From: Tubulanus polymorphus
Taxonomy: Eukaryota > Nemertea > Palaeonemertea > Tubulaniformes > Tubulanidae
Reading direction: 5' to 3'
DNA length: 64,000 bases
Assembly (NCBI RefSeq): GCF_964204645.1
Contig: NC_134034.1
Coordinates: 4,370,072 to 4,434,071, forward strand
In this document: positions 44,447 to 54,700 of the stretch, piece after piece
Layout of the letters: every line of letters starts with the position of its first letter
Numbering within the stretch: the first letter of the stretch is position 1
Made by a program: the position numbers and the translations under genes
Notes under the pieces: generated by a model
Seen by the model: only the letters and a program-made list of their open reading frames with translations
Told to the model about the DNA's origin: nothing
Databases searched by the model: none

Positions 44447-45044
44447 AGATTTATTTATATTTGAACCGCATAATATGTTAGTTACTGGAGTAACAAACTG
44501 CGGTAAAACACATTTCATATTAGATTTGTTAGAAACTATTTATAAGAATCATTTTGATAATATAATATTATTCTGCCCTACTTATGAAATGAATAAAACA
44601 TATAATAGAGATATAGTTAAGATAAAAAGGTTTATTATATTAGATCCTAAAACAGTAAAAGAAAATTTAGATAATTGTATAAAAATAGCATTAGATATTT
44701 ATAAAGGATTAAATACATTATTCATTATAGATGATTGTGCTAATTTACATGATTCAAAAGTTAGAGAAAGTGAGTTATGTTATCTAGCTTTCTCTGGGGG
44801 ACATTTTGGGATAACAACATGGGTTTTAAATCAAAAATATAATTCAATTGTTAAAGACTTTAGGGAGAATATAAGATTTTTAGTTTTATTCTACAATAAA
44901 GATAGAAAATCTATGCAACAATCATTGGAAGAAAATCAAATTATACCTACTGAATTACATGATGAATATATGAATAAATTAAAGAAAGGTTCAAAATTAT
45001 TACTGAGGCTTCAATTTCCCTATGAATATAAATTTATAAAATAA
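44439..45044 (+). CDS. Polinton A32/FtsK-type genome-packaging ATPase
   Basis: 201 codons, fully open. Walker A is GVTNCGKTHF at about residues 18-27 and Walker B LFIIDDCA at about 93-100. The length and the short HerA/FtsK fold fit the A32-like ATPases that pump DNA into the capsids of Polintons, virophages and large DNA viruses. The start ATG overlaps the end of the integrase frame by eight bases, showing compact organisation. It is the best preserved of the core genes and the last of the plus-strand block. Confidence 0.92.
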   Translation: MNKDLFIFEPHNMLVTGVTNCGKTHFILDLLETIYKNHFDNIILFCPTYEMNKTYNRDIVKIKRFIILDPKTVKENLDNCIKIALDIYKGLNTLFIIDDCANLHDSKVRESELCYLAFSGGHFGITTWVLNQKYNSIVKDFRENIRFLVLFYNKDRKSMQQSLEENQIIPTELHDEYMNKLKKGSKLLLRLQFPYEYKFIK

Positions 45045-45089
45045 AATCCTAATTTGGAATATTATAGAAACTAATTTATATTTCTATAT

Positions 45090-45171
45090 ACTAGACGTAC
45101 GTAAGAATCCAAGATTCTTGCTAAGAAAGTAAGAAAGTAAGAATTCTTGGATTCTTACTCGTACGTCTAGT
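45090..45171. other. Hairpin 1 at the convergent junction
   Basis: ACTAGACGTACG at the left (45090) and CGTACGTCTAGT at the right (ending 45171) enclose GTAAGAATCCAAGATTCTTG and its partial inverse. It lies just after the ATPase gene. A related hairpin in inverse orientation follows at 45390-45463. Confidence 0.8.
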
Positions 45172-45320
45172 ACATAGATGTATAAATTATCAAATGAATT
45201 ATATAAAAATGAATAAATTATATGTTTTCTCTTAATAAAAATAAAAATACATTATATTATAACTATTTCTATACTTAGATTAATAGTTTTATGTTTTTAA
45301 TTTTTTTGAAAATTATCATA

Positions 45321-45321
<1 letters not shown>

Positions 45322-45387
<66 letters not shown>
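45322..45387. repeat. (AT)n microsatellite, about 33 units
   Basis: An AT run between the two hairpins, ending directly at the second. Confidence 0.9.
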
Positions 45388-45389
<2 letters not shown>

Positions 45390-45391
<2 letters not shown>

Positions 45392-45463
45392 TAGACGTAC
45401 GAGTAAGAAAGTAAGATTTCTTGGATTCTTGGATTCTTACCAAGATTCTTACGTACGTCTAGT
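45390..45463. other. Hairpin 2 at the convergent junction
   Basis: ACTAGACGTACG and CGTACGTCTAGT bracket AGTAAGAAAGTAAGATTTCT and ATTCTTACCAAGATTCTTAC. Its reverse complement resembles hairpin 1, so the pair forms a larger inverted repeat around the AT tract. It lies 30 bases from the end of the minus-strand gene block (45493). Confidence 0.8.
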
Positions 45464-45492
45464 ACATAGATATAAAAATAGTTTTATTATAA

Positions 45493-46689
45493 TTATTCTA
45501 ATTTTGTTTCTAATACATTTATAAAATCATCTCTGTTTATATCTAATTCATCAAAAGTCTTAGGTAGATTTATTAATTTTAGTCGAGTCATCTTTGAATG
45601 ATAATTAGTAGGTATATTAGCTTTTTCTCTTAATTTTTCTAAGTATTCATCAAAATCATCATTATCAAAATCAAATTGATATCCAAAATGTTTTATTAGA
45701 TAACTTAAATCAATTTTTCCAAAATATAATAAAAAATAGATTTGTTCAGGATTATCTTCTGCATAAGCTAATAATTTATCAAATAACAACTTATAGAATA
45801 TATAATATTGGTTAGTTTTAGGATTAAAATATTTGATATATTTCTCTGGGTTATTTAACAATGGTATCATACCCATTATTTTATAAACATTTATTAGATG
45901 TAATTTTGATTTATAATGAGTGTTTTCATCAACAGGTTCAATTCTTTTATTACAATATTGGCACATTTTATTTCTTTCTATTTCTTCTAATTTCTTTTCA
46001 TGTTCTTCTAACTTCCTTTCATTTTCGATATGCGCTTGAGATTTTTTATGTTTAGAAAAATTACTTTTAGAAATATCTAAATCACAAATGTTACAATGTT
46101 TTTTAGAATCATCAATTGTTTCATTATCATAAGTTTCAATTATATAAACATTATCTGTTATATTATCTATGGTATCATTTGTTTCAATTGTATTAACATT
46201 ATCTATGATATTATCTATTATATTATTACCAGATATATTATTATCATTATTATTCTTTTCTTTTTCTATATGTTTCTTTGATTTCTTATGTGATGCCCAA
46301 TTTTTATATGATATATATTTCTTACATACATCACAATATTTTTGATTATAATAATCTTTTTTTTTGATTCAATATCATATGTAGAGGGTATATTATAAGA
46401 TGTAGATGCTGTTACATCTTCTATTTTAGTTTCAATATTATTACTATCTTCTATTTTAGTTTCAATATTATCTTCTATTTTATATTTAATATCATTCTTA
46501 TCTTCTATTTCAGGTTCAATATTATTTTCTTTTTTTTGTTTCAATATTCTTATCTATTTTACTTATTCTATATTTGAATTGATTAAAGTATTCTCCAAAA
46601 TACTTACTGTATTCATCATAAGGTAATATATAATATATATCTGATATCATTTCACTTGGAGTTTGTATTTCATATATTCCACCTTCCAT
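45493..46689 (-). pseudogene. Polinton multi-zinc-finger protein, two frameshifts
   Basis: Minus strand, start ATG 46689 (MEGGIYEIQTPSEMISDIYY). A-run frameshifts lie near 46527-46534 and 46360-46368; the rest is open to the stop at 45493. At least three C2H2/matrin-type fingers are visible: KYCDVCKKYISYKNWASHKK, HCNICDLDISKSNFSKHKKS and MCQYCNKRI with a distant H...H pair. Acidic repeats (IETKIED) lie between the start and the first finger. The C-terminal part is alpha-helical and charged, without known motifs. A nucleic-acid-binding role is inferred. Homopolymer shifts could be sequencing errors or true decay. Confidence 0.65.
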
Positions 46690-46721
46690 TTAATATAAGA
46701 TTTTTTATTAAAGTTAAAATT

Positions 46722-47897
46722 TTAATATTTCATAACTCCTTTTTTCTTTTTCATGAATAATTGTATTCCATCTTTAGTATTTTGTAGTTTTTTCTCAGAA
46801 CCATGTAATGAATTATCCTCTGTTGTTCTAAAATCTAACCATAATGCATATTTATTACCGGTATAATAATCAATTTGATTAATATTACAATTTTCAAATG
46901 ATTTTACTTTTTCATTCATAAAATGTTTTCTAATTTCTGGCCATTGATCTATCATTCTCATTCCTTGACGAAATATTTTATTTGCTATACCTTCAATTGT
47001 TATTTCTACTTTTGTTATTTCAGGATTAAAATAATTATCAACATTTATTGCACCATTAGTATATGTTGCAATGGTAAAAAATATTAATATACCTTTAATA
47101 GATCTTCTTGGGATGTTAACATTCTCATTAATTATTTCATCATTTGCATAAATAGTTACAGTTTTAAATTTTTCAATATAATCATATAATAATGAAAATC
47201 CTTGGTTGTAATGAGTTTGAATTATGCTAGCAATATTTTCATCAGTTACTGTATCATATTCTAAACATATATTCGATAATTCATAACCCATATCTTTAAC
47301 AACGCTGGATAATACAATTTCATTTACAGGAGCAAATGTTATTTCGAATATAATATCTTCTTGTATAACATATTTGTATAAAGGCGCATTATTATTTATC
47401 AATTCAAAGTCTAATGGAATTTTATATTTGCTTCCATAAATCTTTTTTATCAAATTATCTGTAGCATTAGTTACTACTGCATTATTAGCCTCAGATCTTA
47501 ATTTATTTTGGTTTTCTGATTGGATGCCTTGAAATATCATATTATTTCTATTTTCTTTTGTTAACCATAAATCTTTATAATGCATGAATAAATTATAATT
47601 ATCTCATGAGAAAACTGTTTCTGGTCCAATCTTTACAGCTAATTTTTTAATCAAATATCTCCCAACATTATCAACAACATAATTATTATTATTACCAGTT
47701 ACTTTTATATCGGCTGATAAATAAATACTATTTGGAACATAAAAAGTATTTTGTGTTAATCGAGGAATTCTAACATATAAAGTTTCATCGGGATTAATAT
47801 TAGAAGGGTCATGAGTAATTATATGATGTGATCTTTCTGCTTTTATAGCATTAGATATTATATGATTCTTCGAAGGACTTATATAACTCCCACTCAT
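46722..47897 (-). pseudogene. Probable Polinton major capsid protein, one in-frame TGA
   Basis: Minus strand, start ATG 47897 (MSGSYISPSKNHI), preceded by the T-run/TAAATAAATG motif. The frame runs 392 codons to 46722 with a single in-frame TGA at 47604-47606. Recognisable blocks are FYVPNSIYLSADIKV, VGRYLIKKLAVKIGPETVF, MHYKDLWLTKENRNNMIFQG, NVNIPRRSIKGILIFF, KVEITIEGIANKIF and KYALWLDFRTTEDNSLHGSE. I associate this pattern with the double jelly-roll capsid protein of Polintons, which would form the hexons of a virus-like particle; the assignment is from memory of the family. Apart from the one stop it is intact. Confidence 0.65.
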
Positions 47898-47920
47898 TTA
47901 TTTAACAAAAAAATTAATTA
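47898..47920 (-). promoter_or_regulatory. Start-site motif of the capsid gene
   Basis: Minus strand: TTAATTTTTTT, G, TTAAATAA, then ATG at 47897. The same arrangement precedes the starts at 50265, 50684, 50931 and, shortened, 51274. A promoter or initiator role is inferred from recurrence. Confidence 0.5.
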
Positions 47921-47926
47921 TTAATT

Positions 47927-49332
47927 TTATATCATATTCACTAACCCAAAAATAATTGCACTTACAACTGTAATTAAAAATAAAATGATATGTTCAGCAG
48001 CAAAGTTAAGAATATTCCCAGCAGATTTCAATATAAAACCAACAATTGACGCAATAACTCCGGGTAAAGCTGCAGCAGATTTTGTAGATAGTTCCCATAA
48101 ATATTTTGCTAATTTCTTTAAACCATCCTTAACTTTATCTTGTATAGAATTATTATCATTCGGGAGTTTATCCGGTTTATTGGGAGTAGGAGTAGATTTC
48201 AGTGAGTTTTATATAGCTAAACCTATTGTTGTAAATTCCATAGTTACAGCTGTTAGAATTGAAAGAATTGTGATTCCTTCACTCTCAAATAATAATTTTA
48301 TTCTATCTTTCAATGATATTTCAGAATTTGGTTTGATTATTAAATCTTTAACAACAACTTTTAATCTATTAATACAATAATCATGTGATTTTTTTAATAA
48401 TTTAATTTCTTCTTTCTGAAATTCTATGTTATATTCTAAATTATCAATTTCTTTTTCGAAATATACATTTCTTTTTTTAAATTCAATTTCTTCAATAACT
48501 TTATTATCTCTATCTAATTTTAATTGTTCTGATTCTTTTCTTGATTTAAATAATTTATCTTCTAAAGTTCGAATTTTAAAATCTCTTAACTTTTATCATG
48601 CGCAAATTTATCAGCTTTATTTTGTATACTAATAATTTCTCTAATTGCTTTATCAGAAAATATATTTAAATCTTCTAATTCTTGTTTTGTTGCATCAAGT
48701 AATCTATTTGGTAAAAGTTTTTCAGTTTGAACTCCTCTTGAATTAGGTTTACTAGTTTTGGAAGTTATATTCTGTTCAGAAGTTGTTTCTGTTTCTAAAT
48801 TATTATCGATTGTTTCAAATAATTCATTAATTCTTTGTTTAAATACTCTTTCATTTTTAATAATTTCTTCTTGTGTTACATCTTCTATTTCATTACTATT
48901 TCTTATTCTTTTAATTCTAGATAGGTCTAACTTAAGCAAAGTTGATTCTGCTAATATTTTGTTTTGTTTTTTATAAGAGATATCAATATAATAATCATCT
49001 TTCAAATGATAATAATATTCATCATCTAATGATTTTAATTCTCTTACTAAATATCTAGCACCTCTATCATTGATATTATATCCTGATCTTTCAAATATAG
49101 GTTTGAAATTATAAATATATTCATTATATTCTAAATTTAGTTTTACTAAATCTGGATTTTCATTTTCAGGATTTATTCTCGATCTAATTCTTCTATCAAA
49201 TTCATCTGTTAATGGGCCTTTAGAACCACTATCTGCTAAATTAGAATTATATGCTGATTCATCATCATTATCAATATTAGTTTCTGCATCATTATAATCA
49301 TCATCAATATATCCTTCATTATTAATTCCCAT
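47927..49332 (-). pseudogene. Polinton coiled-coil and membrane protein, broken
   Basis: Minus strand. The first part (48586-49332) is open: an acidic N-terminus (YIDDDYNDAETNIDNDDES), then charged helical sequence and TSKPNSRGVQTEKLL. A frameshift near 48590 leads into a long coiled coil (LEDKLFKSRKESEQLKLDRD) and, after a TAA at 48209-48211, a C-terminal membrane part (SAAALPGVIASIVGFILKSA, HIILFLITVVSAIIFGL) ending at 47927. Proteins with coiled coils and such hydrophobic C-termini are common in Polintons; the function is unknown, perhaps virion structure or entry. The frame is also open upstream of 49332 into the neighbouring gene, so the true start is uncertain. Confidence 0.55.
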
Positions 49333-49342
49333 TTCTCCGATT

Positions 49343-49809
49343 TCATAATCTTCTACACCTTCTGAGATTAATATTATTATCCAATTCCTTAAAATATTTA
49401 GATCCGGGTAAAGGACATTCTAATTCATTTAATATTATTCTGATTTGAAAATATGTGTGAAATCTAAATATTGTGTGAATTAATTTTAAATCAGAATAAT
49501 TCAAATTTTTATCTAAGTTATTCAAATGATCATTCCAACTTATACCGCAACCAGTTGTTGCACAATAAACAGCAAAATTTAATTGATTCTGCCAATATTT
49601 CATATTAGATTTTACTTTATATATATGATATTCATCTCGAGTAAAAGTAACTTCATATGTATTAAATATATTTTAGAAATAAAAAACTGTGATTCAGTAA
49701 CATAAATTTCTAAATTAGTTAATGAATTTAAAACTAAATTTTTATATGTAATATTTTTGTTAAAATCTATTGCAGGAATATTATATTTGATTGATTTATT
49801 ATATTGCAA
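49343..49809 (-). pseudogene. Polinton structural-type protein fragment (ATTGCG motif)
   Basis: Minus strand. Pieces at 49612-49809 and 49343-49603 are co-linear after a frameshift near 49675. The second holds YWQNQLNFAVYCATTGCGIS and FRFHTYFQIRIILNELECPL. I know this pattern (NFAVWCATTGCG, RFH.YYQ.R.IL) from Polinton proteins of marine animals, but no function is established to my knowledge. No ATG precedes the first piece; TATATAAAAGG lies at about 49822-49832. After PLPGSKYFKEL the frame fails near 49355-49380 and runs close to the next gene, so the protein is truncated or once fused to it. Confidence 0.5.
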
Positions 49810-49858
49810 AGCTTTTGGAAACCCCTTTTATATAATAAGAAAATTAATAATTTATTAA

Positions 49859-50265
49859 TTATTTTAATAATTTATCTTGTTCTTCAACTGTTATATTACC
49901 ATTTAAACTTATTATATAATCTAGTGTATTCTTCAATTTATTAATTTCTTTTATATTAGTTTTAATTTTTTCTTTATTACTTTTTATATTTAATTTTGAA
50001 CTTATGCAGGTTAATACACTTGATGATAATCCTAACACACCAATTGATATAGCTACTGAATATTGCTAGAAATGATATTACAGAACTAATTGTAACCGAA
50101 CCACTGATAATAAGATAATATATAATTTTACTTTTTAAATATTTTTTTCTTTTTTATCTTTAAGTCACTTTCAAATTGTAATATTCGTTTTTCTAAATAT
50201 ATTTTTAATTTAGTTTTATTTATATCATGAGGAATAATATTAACACCATCAACTTCATCATCCAT
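49859..50265 (-). pseudogene. Polinton small membrane protein, two frameshifts
   Basis: Minus strand, start ATG 50265 (MDDEVDGVNIIPHD) directly after the T-run/TAAATAAATG motif. The frame shifts near 50130 in an A-rich run and again near 50060. Hydrophobic parts are IIYYLIISGSVTISSVISFL and SIGVLGLSSSVLTCI; a basic helical tail follows (KINIKE/KLKNTLDYII type) to the stop 49859-49861. Function unknown; likely a virion-membrane or assembly protein by analogy. Confidence 0.5.
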
Positions 50266-50284
50266 TTATTTAGAAAAAAATTAC
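50266..50284 (-). promoter_or_regulatory. Start-site motif, gene 49859-50265
   Basis: Minus strand: GTAATTTTTTT, C, TAAATAA, then ATG at 50265. Confidence 0.5.
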
Positions 50285-50330
50285 TAATTAGTAAATTTAT
50301 AAGCAACAAATATAACAATAACTGTTCCCC

Positions 50331-50684
50331 CTAAATTCCAATTTTACTTGGGGTATAATAATCTGATATTGTAGGTTTATGTAGATGTAATTTTTCTTTA
50401 TTGGTTACTGCGTTATATAAACTCATTGCATCATCAACTGATTGAAAATCTCTATGTGAAATCTTCTGATTATATAATTCCTTGTTAATATAATCCATAT
50501 AGTTTTGTCTTTTTTCTCTGTATTCTTCTGCAGCTTTATTATATTTTTCTAATGCTAAGTTATGTCTTTTTTGTTCTGTTAATGAACCATTTTTATCAAT
50601 ATGTTTAAATAAATAACCACCACCAGTAAATGCTAAAGCGTTAACTTTTGCTGATCCTAAAATAGTTATAATTGCAGAAGCCAT
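50331..50684 (-). CDS. Polinton small conserved protein, intact
   Basis: 117 codons, open, start ATG 50684 preceded by the T-run/TAAATAAATG motif. A hydrophobic N-terminal stretch (SAIITILGSAKVNALAFTGG) is followed by an amphipathic helical part (KRHNLALEKYNKAAEEYREK) and a polar tail. I have seen this KRHNLALEKYNKA-like block in Polintons, but the role is not known to me. It might be membrane-associated. The next gene upstream (50710) ends 26 bases away. Confidence 0.6.
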   Translation of the reverse strand: MASAIITILGSAKVNALAFTGGGYLFKHIDKNGSLTEQKRHNLALEKYNKAAEEYREKRQNYMDYINKELYNQKISHRDFQSVDDAMSLYNAVTNKEKLHLHKPTISDYYTPSKIGI

Positions 50685-50705
50685 TTATTTAGCAAAAAAA
50701 ATTAT
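50685..50705 (-). promoter_or_regulatory. Start-site motif, gene 50331-50684
   Basis: Minus strand: ATAATTTTTTTT, GC, TAAATAA, then ATG at 50684. Confidence 0.5.
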
Positions 50706-50709
50706 GCAA

Positions 50710-50931
50710 TTATATGGGAGGAATATATTTTTGTTTTTCCAAATAATCAAAAGTTAAATTAGATAAAGTAACTGCTAACGTTAATTTTAAAATATCATTT
50801 ATATCAAATCTATCAACATCAACACTTCCCATTTTAAATACTTTTTTTAATACCATTGAATAACCAACAGTTCCAACTGATAGTAATGCTCCATTATATA
50901 ATCCAGTTATTATCCACTTATTATCACTCAT
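50710..50931 (-). CDS. Polinton small membrane protein, intact
   Basis: 73 codons, start ATG 50931, which overlaps the TGA of the upstream gene in ATGA. The T-run/TAAATAAATG motif lies directly upstream. Two hydrophobic stretches are visible (WIITGLYNGALLSVGTVGYS and ILKLTLAVTLSNLTFDYL). Function unknown. Confidence 0.55.
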   Translation of the reverse strand: MSDNKWIITGLYNGALLSVGTVGYSMVLKKVFKMGSVDVDRFDINDILKLTLAVTLSNLTFDYLEKQKYIPPI

Positions 50932-51274
50932 TTATTTATAAAAAAATTACTTTCTTCAAAATATTTAGTTATCTTATTTATGATTAATTCAACATTTATA
51001 GTATTATTAGGTTCATTTTCATATATTTCAGTTATTATTCTTTTAATATCATCAATTATAAAATCTTCATCTAATTCATAAAATCTTAAAGACTCGGTAA
51101 TCTTTTCTACATTAAAGTTTCATTATCTATTGTTTTTTCATACTCAAATGATGTTTCATTAGAAAATGCAATATTTTTAATATGTGTTATTACATCATTA
51201 ATGTTAAATTTCATTTCTTTCTCATGTTTAAAATCAAATCCAAAACATATACTCGATCCAACAGTTATATTCAT
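50928..51274 (-). pseudogene. Polinton small protein of unknown function, one frameshift
   Basis: Minus strand, start ATG 51274 (MNITVGSSICFGFDFKHEKE), preceded by T6 and TATATAAATG. The frame is lost near 51110 and then reads ITESLRFYELDEDFIIDDIK to a TGA at 50928-50930 that overlaps the next ATG. It is acidic and helical, with no motif that I recognise. The tight stop/start overlap supports it as a real gene of the element. Confidence 0.5.
50932..50950 (-). promoter_or_regulatory. Start-site motif, gene 50710-50931
   Basis: Minus strand: GTAATTTTTTT, A, TAAATAA, then ATG at 50931. It lies inside the 3' end of the upstream frame. Confidence 0.5.
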
Positions 51275-51294
51275 TTATATAGTGAAAAAATTAC
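51275..51294 (-). promoter_or_regulatory. Start-site motif, gene 50928-51274
   Basis: Minus strand: GTAATTTTTT, CAC, TATATAA, then ATG at 51274. The TAA is the stop of the penton-type gene. Confidence 0.45.
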
Positions 51295-51755
51295 TCTTTA
51301 CATCTTATAATTACAGGAAAGTTATTCAAATCAATTAAATAACCATTATGATTTCTAATTTCTAATTCAAAATTGTTAAATCGTGAAATACAAGGTATAA
51401 AATCACATTCTGTTAAATTATATATTATTTTCGTTCCGAATTGTTTAACATTTTGTAATGGTATAATATTTAATATACTAGAATTACAAGTTATATCTTT
51501 AGTTGCTTCAAAATTTTTTGTAGCATCAATTAAATCGCAATAAATATAAAAATGTGTGTTAGGTATTAAGTTTGGCGTAGCATCAATATTTGTGAAAGAC
51601 CTGTCTGGAGGAATTCCTAACAGTTTAGCTATAGGTTTTTTACCATAAATTTATTTTTTTCACTATTAGACAACCTTATCTTTATTCTATCAGAACTCTC
51701 ACTTTTTAAAAATCTAATACTAAAACCGGAATTACTACCTAATTTGTGCAAGGCT
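51291..51755 (-). pseudogene. Probable Polinton penton-type (minor capsid) protein, broken
   Basis: Minus strand. It begins without an ATG inside the 3' end of the polymerase gene (SNSGFSIRFLKSESSDRIKI), shifts frame near 51645, and reads on from KLLGIPPDRSFTNI to the stop at 51291. NTHFYIYCDLIDA and NNFELEIRNHNGYLIDLNNF are the blocks that I associate with the single jelly-roll penton protein of Polintons, which would occupy capsid vertices. The lost start, the frameshift and the overlap with the polymerase show decay or a small deletion. Assignment by pattern only. Confidence 0.5.
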
Positions 51756-54700
51756 TTTTATTAATTTCTTGTTCTAATGTATCTAAAATTTCGTTAAACA
51801 TTTCGTGATCTTCTGATCTTAAACATTTCATCTTATGTTTTCTAACTTCTTCATTGAATATACAATTGATATAATCTTTGAAATGAATATTCTTTTCTAC
51901 TACACTTTTGGTTATTCCTTTTAACTTTTTAGCTTCATGTTCTTTAGTTTTATATGAATACATTTTTGATCTAATACCAATGAATTCAATCATTTCTTCA
52001 CCGCCTAATTCATTCTTAAACTTCCCGGGTCGCTTTTTATTATCATTGCTAAACAATTCATGATTTTTAGGATAGTTACTAAAATCAAAATGATGTTTTA
52101 ATGTTTCTAAATCATCAGTTATGTTATTAGTTTTTATCTTTAATATGTAAGAATCTGTATCAAAATATAATATTTCTATATGTTTTTCTCCAAAATGAGG
52201 TTGTAATACATTATAATAGAATTCATACATCAATAGCTTTGATATTTCTAAAACTGAAGCACCAACATAGATTGGTTTATTAAATTTCATAGAAGTTCTT
52301 CTCATTTTAACTGCAGCTAAATTTTCATCAAATATTCTGTTACCTATAAACTTAGGATATGTTTGTAAATGTCTAATTCTTTTACCATTACTAACTAACT
52401 CAATACCATTTCTATTTCTAATATTTTCACAAGTCTTACCATAGAATGCATTGTTCATTAACTTAAAGAAATCTTTTTCGAAATCAGTTTTAGCTTTAGT
52501 TCTCTGTTTGGTGTTAAAATCTATATATTTTTCTAACCATTTAGATTGACTAAATGAAATATATCTATGTACTTTTTTAAATACCATTCCTTGATTCAAA
52601 TAAAACTTTAACATTCTATAATGTTTTACATAATTATATTTATCTTCTTGAGTTACCATTAACTTTTCTGTATGAATATGATTTTCGGGTTTAATTCTTT
52701 TTTGATAATTTGATAATTCTTCATGAGTTACAGTTTTATGTTCGGGACAGTATGCTAGATTTCTAGTTTTAAATTTAATATGGTCAGGATATTCTAAATC
52801 TACTACAAAGAAGTAACCAGTATCTGAATAATCTGCAATATGTAGGATTCTTTTCTTCCAATCAAATTTATCATTATTTTCATGTTGTAAAACTTCACTT
52901 ATTTCAAATACTCCATAAGGTTGTGGTTCCATCATTGCCCATCCATATAAATTATTTGCATCTATATATAATAACTTATATCCAGGGTTATCATTTACAT
53001 TGAAATATCTATCCCCTAATACACCTGAAACTCCTCCTCTTATACATTTTTCAAATAATAATAATTGATCTATATTTGTTAACAAATCCATTTTTATATC
53101 TGTAAATTTTAAACCACAATCCCAAGTTAATCCTGGACTAGAATAACAATGACAAGGATCAATGTTAAAATATTTTAGGTTTACATCTCTAAACCTTTCG
53201 AATATATCCGATAATAATAATACATCTGATTTTAAATATAAATCTACTAATTGTCCATGATTTTTCATTCCAAAATGATACCAAATATTCAATGTTCTAT
53301 TATAGACTTCATCTTTAACATGTTCATTTTTTAATTCATCATAAAATTGTTCTTTTAATAATTCAGTTATATTGAAATCATTATGTGATATATAAAAACT
53401 ATATGGTATTGCTCCTTTATACCTCATTAATTGAAAATCATCATTATTTGGATAGTGTTGTTTTAATATTTTTAATTCATCATCAACTAATGATTTTGAT
53501 AAATTATCTAATGAACTATTTAAAAATCTATATGAATCTATAAATCTTAGGCAACCAAATTGGAATGATATATAATTCTCAGATGTTCTAGCTAACATTT
53601 TTAATTTATAAGTTGGTATTTTATCTTTTGATCTATTTGAATTTAATCTTTCCATTTCATTATTAATTTCTTCTATTTTATGACATAACTGTTTGATGAA
53701 TAAATGTGCATCATATCCTGATAGATTATGAAATATAACTGGAACAAAATTCATTTTCTTTGCTTGCAAATTACAATTCTCATGCGCAGCGCCTCTAAAC
53801 TTTCCGTTCAAATGATCATGGTCTCTTACTTTTTTAACTTTATAATTAAATATCTTTTCACAATAATAACATTTACCTGAAAACACAAATTCTTCTTTAT
53901 CTTCTTCTGTCATAATCATTTTTTTATTTGTATTCAATAATTTACTAAATCTTATTTCATATTCAATTAATAAGTCACAAAAATGATTGATAACATTTTA
54001 ATTTCTATAATGATAATATTCACTTTCAATTAGTTTTGGATAATCAGATTTAATATATAACCCGAAAGCAGCAGCTGATTGATGAATCTTTTTAATTGTA
54101 TTTGTTTTTGGTGGTTCATCTGAAAAATCATTTTCATTAGAATTTAATTTCTCTCTTTTATAATATATTTCTTTTCTATCTTGATCAGTTAATTCTTTAT
54201 TTAATGATTCAAAATCTCCATATATAACAAATGGTACTTTATTTTTGTAATCATATTTTTTGAATTCTAATATTTATCCTTTTCATTTGGTGAAACTAAT
54301 TTACAATAATCATGATTATCACATAATTGTTTATGATTTAATAATGTACTTTCATTACTGAATCTATGTAAACATTTTCTACATAGATCAATTTTACGAT
54401 GATGATCACTTTCTGTTCTAAAGAATAAATCGATTTGTTTAATCCACATATAATGATTTTCATAATATAATATATCTACAACATCATTTGAATCATAATC
54501 TTTTGATAGGTATAAAGGTTCTAATGTAAAATGTTTTATATTGATGCCTTTTGTTTTTGGTAATTTGATTAAATCAAATACTTTTATTCTTAAATTATTA
54601 TCTCTTTCTATTTTTTGGATATTTTTAATTCTAAATGGATACTTATCTATCTTATAATTATTTTCAAATTGTTTATAATTTGTTAATCTAAAACTATGTG

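Noticed and set aside
47985-48380. 131-codon plus-strand frame in the Polinton right block
   Set aside because: It is a shadow of the minus-strand coiled-coil/membrane protein, whose frame reads through the same region with plausible composition.
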